The notes below the pieces were generated by a model. That model was not told the DNA's origin. It saw only the letters and a program-made list of their open reading frames with translations, and did no database searches. Below, one piece after another: positions 1 through 5,355 of a DNA stretch of 5,613 nucleotides. Location: NCBI GenBank assembly GCA_024653845.1, contig JANLHA010000030.1:1-5613 (forward strand), given 5' to 3'. Every line of letters begins with the position of its first letter. The first letter of the stretch is position 1. The translations under genes and the position numbers were made by a program. This DNA is from Candidatus Omnitrophota bacterium. Its GTDB lineage: Bacteria > Omnitrophota > Gorgyraeia > Zapsychrales > JANLHA01.

Positions 1-137
1 ATGACGAAAAAAGAGTCTTGAACCTGAAAACCTTCAGCCAGTCTCGTTTCATCAATATATCCATTGGTTTTGACTTGGATTGAAGCGCAGCCATTAAAGA
101 ATATAGCCAAAAATAACAAAAACAGAATGTTTTTCAT
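1..137 (-). CDS. Putative lipoprotein, N-terminal fragment (runs off left edge)
   Basis: This is the first 45 codons of a gene that continues beyond the left edge. It starts at ATG 137..135 and stays open to base 1. The product begins with MKN, a hydrophobic stretch (about residues 4-14) and a Cys at residue 17 in the context FFNGC-AS, which looks like a lipoprotein signal peptide. The lipobox is imperfect, because Asn at -2 is unusual and Phe replaces the common Leu at -3. The mature part starts ASIQVKTNGYIDE. If the lipobox works, the protein would be lipid-anchored in the envelope. There is no Shine-Dalgarno site; instead a perfect TATAAT lies 8 nt upstream of the ATG (see the promoter entry), suggesting a leaderless mRNA. 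The gene is separated from the coiled-coil gene upstream by an intrinsic terminator, so it is probably transcribed alone or with genes to the left. The family cannot be assigned from this fragment. Confidence 0.72.
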   Translation of the reverse strand, partial: MKNILFLLFLAIFFNGCASIQVKTNGYIDETRLAEGFQVQDSFFV

Positions 138-145
138 GATTAAGA

Positions 146-176
146 ATTATACATCATTCCATTTGAATCGAATCAA
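146..176 (-). promoter_or_regulatory. Candidate sigma70-type promoter of the lipoprotein gene
   Basis: On the minus strand a perfect -10 box TATAAT lies at 151..146, and a -35-like TTGATT lies at 176..171, with a long 19-bp spacer. The expected start of transcription, about 7 nt after the -10, falls at or within 2 nt of the ATG at 137, so the transcript would have almost no 5' leader. An imperfect 16-bp dyad (162-177, arms TTTGA/TCAAA, one internal mismatch) covers the -35. The -10 is strong; the -35 assignment is weak. Confidence 0.5.
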
Positions 177-187
177 ACATATTTTTT

Positions 188-226
188 AGAAGAAAAGGGC
201 ATCTTTTGCAGATGCCCCTTTCTTCT
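188..226 (-). terminator. Bidirectional intrinsic terminator after the coiled-coil gene
   Basis: Two 16-nt arms (188-203 and 211-226) pair around a 7-nt loop at 204-210, with one G.U wobble on the minus-strand RNA. The GC-rich core is GGGCATC/GATGCCC. It is preceded by an A-rich tract and followed by TTTTCTTCT on the minus strand, and the mirror arrangement holds on the plus strand, so it can work in both directions. It begins 12 nt after the stop codon of the coiled-coil gene (238-240). It also sits upstream of the lipoprotein promoter and insulates the two genes. Confidence 0.85.
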
Positions 227-237
227 TGTCGGAATTT

Positions 238-867
238 TTAACGATTTTCTGCGGCTTCTTCATAATCTCGATCAATTTCTTTCAAAGATGCATCCAATTC
301 CTGCTCGATTCGGTCCCAATTTTCACCATCGGTCATTCTCAAGTCATTGAGTTTAGCTTTTGCCGCATTATATTTGGCATCAAGCTTTTGAATGCGTTCT
401 TCTAATTCGCGTTTGCGGTCGGCAGTGGTTTCGTCTTCGGCCTTATTTTTAAGTTCTTCAATCTTATCATCATAACTATTAATAGCGCGTTTTAATCGCC
501 ATTCATTAAAGTCTTTGTGAATCTTCCCGAGACGGCTTCCCACATCCTTTCGTTCTTTTTCCACATCGGCTGCTTTTCGATTCTTTTCATCCATTTCTGC
601 ATTGGCCTCACGCTTAATTTCAGCAATGCGGTTTTCATATCCCTTGATCTGTTGTTCTACATGGACACCATCTTCTCGATAATCTTCTCTCGTCTCATCG
701 ATTCTCATTTGTAAATCCTGAATTTGTTTATTGATTTTTCTTTGATATTCTGCCTTGTCTCCCTCTTTATCCGCCAAGACTGCTTTTAAGGGCAATCCTA
801 AAGAAAAGAAAGCAAGCAAGAGTGTTGGCAAGATTGCAGTTAAAAATAAAGTTTTTGGATATTTCAT
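238..867 (-). CDS. Exported coiled-coil protein of unknown function
   Basis: A 209-residue protein with an N-terminal signal peptide: KYPK, then a hydrophobic core from about residue 7 to 31, with a likely signal peptidase I cut after AVLA at residue 32. The mature part (33-209) is almost entirely charged, rich in Glu, Lys, Asp and Arg, with heptad-like spacing of Ile/Leu. This predicts long alpha-helical coiled coils, for example KINKQIQDLQMRIDE near residue 45 and KRELEERIQKLDAKY near 150. It has no Cys and no transmembrane segment after the signal. It would therefore be a soluble or peripherally bound periplasmic rod; a chaperone or structural spacer is possible but not shown. ATG 867 is preceded by a strong Shine-Dalgarno site (880..873, 5 nt away). 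A terminator lies just downstream, so this is probably the last or only gene of its transcript. I recognise no named family. Confidence 0.85.
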   Translation of the reverse strand: MKYPKTLFLTAILPTLLLAFFSLGLPLKAVLADKEGDKAEYQRKINKQIQDLQMRIDETREDYREDGVHVEQQIKGYENRIAEIKREANAEMDEKNRKAADVEKERKDVGSRLGKIHKDFNEWRLKRAINSYDDKIEELKNKAEDETTADRKRELEERIQKLDAKYNAAKAKLNDLRMTDGENWDRIEQELDASLKEIDRDYEEAAENR

Positions 868-872
868 TCCTT

Positions 873-880
873 CCTCCTTT
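873..880 (-). promoter_or_regulatory. Strong Shine-Dalgarno site of the coiled-coil gene
   Basis: The minus-strand sequence AAAGGAGG lies 5 nt before ATG 867..865. It fixes the start of the coiled-coil gene and shows that this genome uses classical ribosome binding sites, in contrast with three other genes here that lack them. Confidence 0.85.
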
Positions 881-888
881 GTATGTTA

Positions 889-913
889 CCGTAAAAATTT
901 TCTTTTCTTACGG
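889..913 (-). other. Inverted repeat in the leader of the coiled-coil gene
   Basis: Arms CCGTAA (913..908 on the minus strand) and TTACGG (894..889) pair perfectly, and the stem extends by about three more pairs with one G.U, enclosing an A-rich loop. It lies 8 nt upstream of the Shine-Dalgarno site in the 114-nt gap between the GIY-YIG and coiled-coil genes. No T-run follows the 3' arm on the minus strand, so it is not a convincing terminator of the signalling operon. It may be a leader hairpin or an operator. A possible -10 (TAGAAT, 947..942) lies upstream without a good -35. Nothing else is recognisable in the gap. Confidence 0.35.
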
Positions 914-981
914 ATGCAAACATGATGATCTTTGTGAAGGTATTCTAGGGGAGATAATGTTAGAGGAAGATTAACAAAATA

Positions 982-1263
982 TTAGAAATTTATAAGCTTG
1001 ATAAGGGGGAATTTGGAACACAATTCGCCTTTTTGTTTTCGAGTCAACTTTTTGATAGCCCATTCTTTACGCAATGCCGAAGGATAGTCTTGGCATATTT
1101 CCCAGTATTTAAGTTGGACAGGAGTTCGGCCTCTTAGATATTTAGCACCTCTGCCATGATTGTGTGCCTCCATTCTCTTCTTAAGATCATTTGTATAACC
1201 TGCATAATATGTGCCATGAACGCATTGAACAAGATAGATATAATGTTTTTTAAGAGGTTTCAT
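982..1263 (-). CDS. GIY-YIG nuclease-superfamily protein (YhbQ/UPF0213 type)
   Basis: A 93-residue single-domain protein covering a whole short GIY-YIG fold. The first motif is HYIYLVQC (residues 7-14) and the second YYAGYTND (19-26, the YIG element read as YAG). Then come R30 and H34 in LKKRMEAH, the family-typical GAKYLRGRTPVQLKYWE (39-55), and E67 in ALRKEWAIKKL, the usual metal-binding Glu. All expected active-site positions appear present, so DNA endonuclease chemistry is plausible, but the cellular substrate of this small family is unsettled. Start choice: ATG 1263 gives the normal family length. A TTG at 1290 would add nine residues and overlap the stop of the upstream receiver gene by 4 nt (TTGA). 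Neither has a Shine-Dalgarno site, so coupling to the upstream gene is likely. It is the last gene of the kinase/regulator operon, with no obvious terminator behind it. Confidence 0.88.
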   Translation of the reverse strand: MKPLKKHYIYLVQCVHGTYYAGYTNDLKKRMEAHNHGRGAKYLRGRTPVQLKYWEICQDYPSALRKEWAIKKLTRKQKGELCSKFPLIKLINF

Positions 1264-1286
1264 GAGATCATGCAGGGGTAAAATTA

Positions 1287-1664
1287 TCAAGAGCTTTGAG
1301 AAGATTGGATTGCATTTCTTAAGGTGGGGATGAAATGATTTACAATTTGGTCTTTTAAAAGATATCCTCCGGCCCCGTTTCTAAACGCCTCATTTCGTAT
1401 ATCAGGATCATCAAGCGAAGTTAAAAAAACGATGGGACGATTCATTTTTTTCTCTTTAAGGCGGTTGATGGATTGGATTCCTTGAGAATCGGGAAGATAC
1501 ATATCCAAAACGACAACGTCAAATTCTTGATTTTCTAAGAAATGAAGTGCTTCTTGCAAGTTATGAGCATGGGTAATTTGAAATTGATCATTTTCTTCTT
1601 CAATGAAGTAATGGATTAATTTTACAAATTTAAGATTATCTTCAACCAGAAGAATCCGCATCAT
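1287..1664 (-). CDS. CheY-like single-domain response regulator
   Basis: A 125-residue stand-alone receiver domain. The acidic pocket is E8-D9 (LLVEDN), the phosphoacceptor is D54 (VVVLDMYLPDSQG), the switch Thr is T82 (FLTS) and the conserved Lys is K104 in GGYLLKD. This KD form, rather than KP, is common in NarL-type receivers. Nothing follows the receiver except a short Ser/Gln tail, so there is no DNA-binding or enzymatic output. It should act in the cytoplasm by binding a partner or passing phosphate. Its ATG shares one base with the TAA of the Rcp1-like gene upstream (TAATG at 1666..1662), and there is no separate Shine-Dalgarno site, which implies translational coupling. A second ATG follows at once, so the start could be one codon later. 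It and the preceding regulator are both probable targets of the kinase encoded upstream. Confidence 0.93.
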   Translation of the reverse strand: MMRILLVEDNLKFVKLIHYFIEEENDQFQITHAHNLQEALHFLENQEFDVVVLDMYLPDSQGIQSINRLKEKKMNRPIVFLTSLDDPDIRNEAFRNGAGGYLLKDQIVNHFIPTLRNAIQSSQSS

Positions 1665-2116
1665 TATTCAAATAATCCGTTGAGGTTCCGAGGCAAAATG
1701 ACAACCGATAGCCAATAATCCTCGATTTTTCGCATCATTTCAATGAAATGGTCAAAATTGAACGTCTTTTTAATGTAGCCGCTCGTTCCCAATTGATAGC
1801 CCATATAAACATCATCTTCGGATTCGGAAACAGTCAAGATCAATACCGGAATCGACTTGAGTTCTGGATCGCTTTTGATTTCTGCAAGGATTTCCCGTCC
1901 ATGTTTTTTAGGTAGATTCAAATCTAAGAAAATTAAGTCCGGCCGTTTGGCATATTTATAGTTTTCCAGTTTCCGAAGGAAGTTTAAGGCGTCGTCGCCC
2001 GTATTGACAACATCAACATTCAAAGGTGTTCGCCAAACCTTGAGGGCTTCTTGAGTTAATCTGGCTTCGGCGGGATTATCTTCAATCAATAAAATGTTGA
2101 CTTTTTGTTGATCCAT
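1664..2116 (-). CDS. Rcp1-like single-domain response regulator
   Basis: A 150-residue receiver of the type paired with phytochrome-like kinases (Rcp1 family). The pocket is E12-D13 (LLIEDNPAEARL), the phosphoacceptor D65 (LIFLDLNLPKKHG), the switch Thr T95 (LILTVS), and the conserved Lys aligns best at K117. The family's C-terminal signature is recognisable in FDHFIEMMRKIEDYWLSVV followed by LPRNL. The usual Pro after the Lys is replaced by Thr (GYIKKT, T118). There is no output domain. In known pairs such as Cph1-Rcp1, the kinase phosphorylates this kind of regulator; here the neighbouring sensor kinase is the natural partner by position, which is inference. ATG 2116 has a Shine-Dalgarno site 7 nt upstream that overlaps the kinase stop codon. 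Only 11 nt separate the two genes, and the next receiver gene overlaps by one base. Confidence 0.94.
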   Translation of the reverse strand: MDQQKVNILLIEDNPAEARLTQEALKVWRTPLNVDVVNTGDDALNFLRKLENYKYAKRPDLIFLDLNLPKKHGREILAEIKSDPELKSIPVLILTVSESEDDVYMGYQLGTSGYIKKTFNFDHFIEMMRKIEDYWLSVVILPRNLNGLFE

Positions 2117-2123
2117 ATCAGAA

Positions 2124-2130
2124 TCTCCTA
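2124..2130 (-). promoter_or_regulatory. Shine-Dalgarno site merged with the kinase stop codon
   Basis: On the minus strand the stop TAG of the sensor kinase (2130..2128) is part of TAGGAGA, whose AGGAGA (2129..2124) lies 7 nt before ATG 2116 of the Rcp1-like regulator. Ribosomes finishing the kinase sit on the initiation site of the regulator, so kinase and regulator output are likely linked. Confidence 0.75.
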
Positions 2131-4341
2131 TGAGTTTTCAGGAAGCGAAAAATAAAATGTCGATCCTTTCCCAAGAATAGATTGGACCCAAATTTGTCCA
2201 TGATGATATTCAATAATTTTCTTACATATGGCTAGCCCAATTCCCGTCCCGGCATAATCGGAATGACTATGTAATCGACGGAAAATGTCAAAAATTCGGT
2301 CGAAATATTCAGGTTCAATACCCACGCCGTTATCTTCTACCGAGAAGATCCACATGCCCCCCTTATTTTCTGCAGAAATATGGACTTTCGATTTTACACC
2401 TGGTCTTTTAAATTTAATGGCATTCCCAATCAAATTTTGAAAAAGTTGAATCATTTGTGTTTGATTAGCGTAAATTCTGGGAAGTGAAGTGTGAGTAATC
2501 AAAGCTTTATTTTCTTCAATAGATATTTTTAAATTTTCAATGGCTTGTTCGCAAATCTCGTTCATGTCAATTTTTCTAAAAAGCTGGACGGGGCTTTGTA
2601 ACCGCGAATAAAGTAGAAGGTCTTGGATCAACTTATGCATTCGATCAATGCCTTGAACAATGTACGTCATGTATTCATCCGCAGCAACATCAAATTTCCA
2701 ACGGTATTGTTTGCTTAGAAGTTGGACATATCCCGACACCACGCGAAGGGGTTCTTGTAAATCATGAGACGCGACATAAGCAAATTCTTGTAATCCTTTA
2801 TTACTTTTGAGCAATTCTTCCGTGTACTGATGAATCCTTTCTTCATCCTTCTTCCGTTGGATGTATTGACCGAGTTTGAATCCAATGGCCGTCATCAGGT
2901 CTAATAATCCCTGGTCAGGTTGAAGAGTTTGGCTGCTAAAGAATTCCAGGGCTCCTAAAACTTCTTTACCAGACTGAATAGGAATGCCCATCCCCCCACG
3001 TAAACCGTTCTGTTGGGCTGCGCTCCCTCGAGGGAAATTATTATCCTTTGTGAAATCTTCAATCCAAATGGCTGTGCGTTTGTCCCAAACTTTTCCAGGC
3101 AGCCCTTCTCCAGGTGAAAATTGGACGCTTCGCGAGATCATGTCAAATTCATTCATATGGATTGTGGGATTGTGCCATATTTCTATACAATGTATTTTAT
3201 TGATCGAGAGATCAACTTCCCAATAAAGTCCAATTTCCCACCCAGTCAGTTTACAAATTGCTTTTAAAATTTCAGACAAAGCGTCGGAGAGAGTTCCTGA
3301 TTCTGCTAAAATACGATTAACCGCGTATTGAACTTTAAGACGTTGCTCAACTTTGTAGCGTTCTGTCAAATCGTTAACCAAAACATGGAATCCCATAACT
3401 TGATTATCGTTGAATTGAGGAACGTAAGTCACATTGACGTATCGTTTCCCCCCATGCTTATAAGGAAGCTCTGCTTCATAATCGACCTTTTCCCCTTTTA
3501 AAGCTTGTTCAATATATGGCTTGCTGATTTCATAAGCCTTATCACCCAATACGTCTTTCATATGCTGCCCTTGAATTTGAGCCGTAGAGATCCCAAACCA
3601 TTTTTCATATGCGGCATTGGTGAATTGATAACATTGATCTTGATCAATATAGGAAATCAATACTGGAAGAGAATCTGTAATCAATCTCAATTGTTCTTCA
3701 CGTTGACGCAAGGCTTCTTCTGCTAATCTGCGTTCTTTTTGTTCAAGAGCGAGCGCGATAAAGTCAGCAATGGATGCAGCGAAGTTTTCTTCTTCAATGA
3801 ACCAATGTCTCGTGGGGCCAACATGTTCATGGCAAAGAACTCCCACAACTTTCCCCCCGACGTGAACGGGAGCGTCGAGCATGGAAGAAATTTTTAAAGG
3901 GACAAGATAATTTTCTTTGAATTCTTTAGTGCGGGGATCAGCGCAAGCGTCGTGCGCCGCAATGATTCGATTTTCTTCGAGAGCCTTGAAATAAGAAGAA
4001 TATTCTGACGCATGCAATTTAAAGCCATACGAATATTTTTGTTTACTTTGTTCATACAATTCAATGCAAGTAATTTTAGTATTTTGATCACCGTAGAGCC
4101 ATAAGCTCACACGTTCCACGAGGATGGTTTGAGCATCAATTCTGAGGATTTCTTTAATTGCAAGAGAAAGATCTTCGGCGGTTTGTATTTTTATTTTGGC
4201 AACAAAATTTAAAGCTTCCGCTTGTTGGCGCAGATATTCCTGTCTTCTGGGAAGGGATTGTTCTGTAAGTTTTTGAGTAGCGATATCTTTGGTTGATGTT
4301 GAAAGATTTTTCTTTGCATTCCTGAGTGGCAAGATTCGCAT
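2128..4341 (-). CDS. Soluble GAF-PAS-GAF sensor histidine kinase
   Basis: A 737-residue cytoplasmic kinase with no signal peptide or transmembrane segment. Domains in order: a short N-terminal helical region; GAF about 45-200, ending in HEHVGPTRHW and FAASIADFIALALE; a linker helix; PAS about 215-330 (ITDSLPVLISYID, KWFGIS, then HVLVNDLTER); a second GAF about 340-495 (FSPGEGLPGKVW, GGMGIPI); HisKA about 512-585 with phosphoacceptor H526 in VASHDLQEPLR; and HATPase_c about 600-735. The ATPase boxes are intact: N636/N640 in QNLIGNAIKF, D670-G674 in VEDNGVGI, and G698-G702 in GTGIGLAI. The HisKA form resembles that of phytochrome-like kinases, but there is no PHY domain and no evident chromophore site, so the stimulus is unknown. 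It starts at ATG 4341, with an in-frame TAA four codons upstream, no Shine-Dalgarno site and a promoter directly abutting. It heads an operon with two receivers and a GIY-YIG protein. Confidence 0.95.
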   Translation of the reverse strand: MRILPLRNAKKNLSTSTKDIATQKLTEQSLPRRQEYLRQQAEALNFVAKIKIQTAEDLSLAIKEILRIDAQTILVERVSLWLYGDQNTKITCIELYEQSKQKYSYGFKLHASEYSSYFKALEENRIIAAHDACADPRTKEFKENYLVPLKISSMLDAPVHVGGKVVGVLCHEHVGPTRHWFIEEENFAASIADFIALALEQKERRLAEEALRQREEQLRLITDSLPVLISYIDQDQCYQFTNAAYEKWFGISTAQIQGQHMKDVLGDKAYEISKPYIEQALKGEKVDYEAELPYKHGGKRYVNVTYVPQFNDNQVMGFHVLVNDLTERYKVEQRLKVQYAVNRILAESGTLSDALSEILKAICKLTGWEIGLYWEVDLSINKIHCIEIWHNPTIHMNEFDMISRSVQFSPGEGLPGKVWDKRTAIWIEDFTKDNNFPRGSAAQQNGLRGGMGIPIQSGKEVLGALEFFSSQTLQPDQGLLDLMTAIGFKLGQYIQRKKDEERIHQYTEELLKSNKGLQEFAYVASHDLQEPLRVVSGYVQLLSKQYRWKFDVAADEYMTYIVQGIDRMHKLIQDLLLYSRLQSPVQLFRKIDMNEICEQAIENLKISIEENKALITHTSLPRIYANQTQMIQLFQNLIGNAIKFKRPGVKSKVHISAENKGGMWIFSVEDNGVGIEPEYFDRIFDIFRRLHSHSDYAGTGIGLAICKKIIEYHHGQIWVQSILGKGSTFYFSLPENS

Positions 4342-4347
4342 GCCTAG

Positions 4348-4376
4348 ATTTTAGCCTCTTATTTTGCCTTTGGCAA
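4348..4376 (-). promoter_or_regulatory. Sigma70-type promoter of the kinase operon
   Basis: On the minus strand TTGCCA (4376..4371) and TAAAAT (4353..4348) are separated by the optimal 17 bp; each box matches the consensus at five of six positions. Only 6 nt separate the -10 from ATG 4341, so transcription should start at about the A of the start codon. No Shine-Dalgarno site is present in that space. The expected product is a leaderless mRNA for the whole kinase/regulator/nuclease operon. Confidence 0.6.
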
Positions 4377-4380
4377 AATA
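4360..4380. promoter_or_regulatory. Perfect 9-bp dyad over the kinase promoter (operator candidate)
   Basis: Arms TATTTTGCC (4360-4368) and GGCAAAATA (4372-4380) are perfect inverted repeats around TTT. The dyad covers the -35 box (4371-4376) and half of the promoter spacer, the place where a dimeric repressor would block RNA polymerase. As RNA it is also a hairpin followed on the plus strand by TTTTTCTTT, so a plus-strand terminator is an alternative, but no plus-strand gene is present. It does not act as a classical terminator for the pilin gene, because no T-run follows on the minus strand. Confidence 0.5.
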
Positions 4381-4406
4381 TTTTTCTTTAAATTAATCGT
4401 CGAGAA

Positions 4407-4802
4407 TCAATTGTTTGAGGAGATGATTCCACCTGTTGTCATCGTATAAGTGACAGATGCGGCTGAAGGAGCAATGGGAGTGGCTGTTACAGTATAAGAA
4501 TAATTTGATAAAACACTGGTGAAAGAATAGCCAGCATGAACCCCCGTGAAGTAATCCACTTCAAGGTAGGGAGGATCTACCGTAACGAGGTCTGTTGTTT
4601 GAGGAGGATAAATACCGTTCGCCGCAACATAATTCTCCAAAGCATTTGAAACCAATTTAAGGCTGGCTTGGGCCAGGGATTCATTGGTGTTTTTTCGTGC
4701 TCGGACAACATTGGGAACGGCAATAATGATAAGAACGGCGATAATGGCAACAACAATAAGGATTTCAATAAGGGTAAAAGCGTTTTTATTTCTTTTGATC
4801 AT
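4407..4802 (-). CDS. Type IV pilin-like protein (prepilin)
   Basis: A 131-residue prepilin. The short basic leader MIKRNKNA (1-8) is followed by FTLIEILIVVAIIAVLIIIAVP, the N-methylated hydrophobic helix of type IV pilins and type II secretion pseudopilins, with the conserved Glu at mature position 5. Cleavage by prepilin peptidase would fall between A8 and F9; Ala at -1 replaces the usual Gly. The helix continues through ARKNTNESLAQASLKLVSNALENYVAANG, followed by a small Ser/Thr-rich beta region ending in TYTMTTGGII. The mature form, about 123 residues with no Cys, is small and lacks the disulfide loop of major pilins, so minor pilin or pseudopilin is as likely as pilus subunit. ATG 4802 gives a normal leader; an in-frame GTG at 4829 would add nine mostly Lys residues. 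The start overlaps the end of the DUF4124-glutaredoxin gene by 17 nt, so translation is probably coupled. Confidence 0.9.
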   Translation of the reverse strand: MIKRNKNAFTLIEILIVVAIIAVLIIIAVPNVVRARKNTNESLAQASLKLVSNALENYVAANGIYPPQTTDLVTVDPPYLEVDYFTGVHAGYSFTSVLSNYSYTVTATPIAPSAASVTYTMTTGGIISSNN

Positions 4803-5349
4803 TGTTTTCTTTTTTTTCCTTTTCTTCACCTTCTTCGGATGTGGAAATTTCTCCTTTACGGATTTGTTGAATCAATTGTATCGCATCATTCAGGGTGGCA
4901 TTGCTAATCACGTGCGTTCCTGCTTTAAGGATGGGTGGTTTCCCCCCTTGTAATTTTTGATATGTTTGAACTCCGTAAGGATGCCGAAAAATATCGTATT
5001 GTTCAAATGCAACTCCGTTCCCCCGCAGAATAAGCTCAATTTTCTTGCATTCCTTACATTCTTCGCCTGTAAAAAGTTCAACCTTAGCGGAAGCTAAATT
5101 TTTGGCTTCCTCGGTAGGTCCCACGGGAAGCACCTCTTCCTCTTTTTTTTCTTCTAGAGGAGCTTCTACCTTAGGTTTTTCTTCTTTCAGCTGCTTTATA
5201 ACTTGAGGATAGTATTCTGCTGGGACCTTTGAAAAGTCGGTATTGACATAATGAATCTGACCATTTTTGTCAGTATAGTGGACAAGTTTGGCAAAACCTA
5301 AGGTTGGTGACAATAAAATAAGGATTAAAGAAGATAAAAAGATTTTCAT
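4786..5349 (-). CDS. Exported DUF4124 / glutaredoxin-like fusion protein
   Basis: A 187-residue protein. The signal peptide spans 1-20 (cut after GFA). A short DUF4124 segment at 21-45 has the form LVHYTDKNGQIHYVNTDFSKVP. A Glu/Lys/Pro-rich linker runs about 52-82. A glutaredoxin-like thioredoxin fold occupies about 88-162: VELFTGEECKECKK with the CxxC pair C98/C101, then VAFEQYDIF, and KPPILKAG with Pro at the expected cis-Pro loop. A highly charged tail follows (163-187). It probably acts in the periplasm on thiols or disulfides; the partner is unknown. ATG 5349 lies 6 nt from a TATATA box and lacks a Shine-Dalgarno site. The upstream gene ends only 21 nt before, so read-through transcription is also possible. 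The A-rich coding sequence for the tail overlaps the start of the pilin gene, which has no Cys in its mature part and so is not an obvious redox substrate. Confidence 0.88.
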   Translation of the reverse strand: MKIFLSSLILILLSPTLGFAKLVHYTDKNGQIHYVNTDFSKVPAEYYPQVIKQLKEEKPKVEAPLEEKKEEEVLPVGPTEEAKNLASAKVELFTGEECKECKKIELILRGNGVAFEQYDIFRHPYGVQTYQKLQGGKPPILKAGTHVISNATLNDAIQLIQQIRKGEISTSEEGEEKEKKENNDQKK

Positions 5350-5355
5350 AATCTA

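Noticed and set aside
517..714. Plus-strand open frame inside the coiled-coil gene
   Set aside because: Antisense shadow of a Glu/Lys-rich gene giving a Phe/Ile-rich product; no Shine-Dalgarno site, promoter or recognisable domain.
2984..3726. Plus-strand open frames (2984-3226, 3505-3726) and a minus-strand frame (3894-4091) inside the kinase gene
   Set aside because: They lie wholly within a well-supported kinase gene in other frames and encode no recognisable protein.
2128..4341. Sensor kinase as a true bacteriophytochrome
   Set aside because: The HisKA form and the Rcp1-like neighbour suggest it, but there is no PHY domain and no evident bilin-binding Cys or PAS-GAF-PHY core; the order is GAF-PAS-GAF.
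4360..4390. Dyad plus T-run as an intrinsic terminator
   Set aside because: The T-run lies on the plus strand, where no gene ends; on the minus strand the pilin transcript would have no U-tract after the stem. It is kept as an operator candidate.
4803..4830. Possible frameshift fusion of the glutaredoxin protein to the pilin at an A-run (A7 at 4811-4817)
   Set aside because: Slippage of one base would join the frames, but a pilin needs its own short leader for prepilin peptidase, and simple overlap with coupled translation explains the arrangement. No slippage hairpin was seen.
4577..4953. Plus-strand frames (4668-4907, 4684-4953) and a minus-strand alternative frame (4577-4768) over the pilin/DUF4124 junction
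   Set aside because: Products are low-complexity or shadow sequence; the minus-strand pilin and glutaredoxin frames carry the clear motifs.
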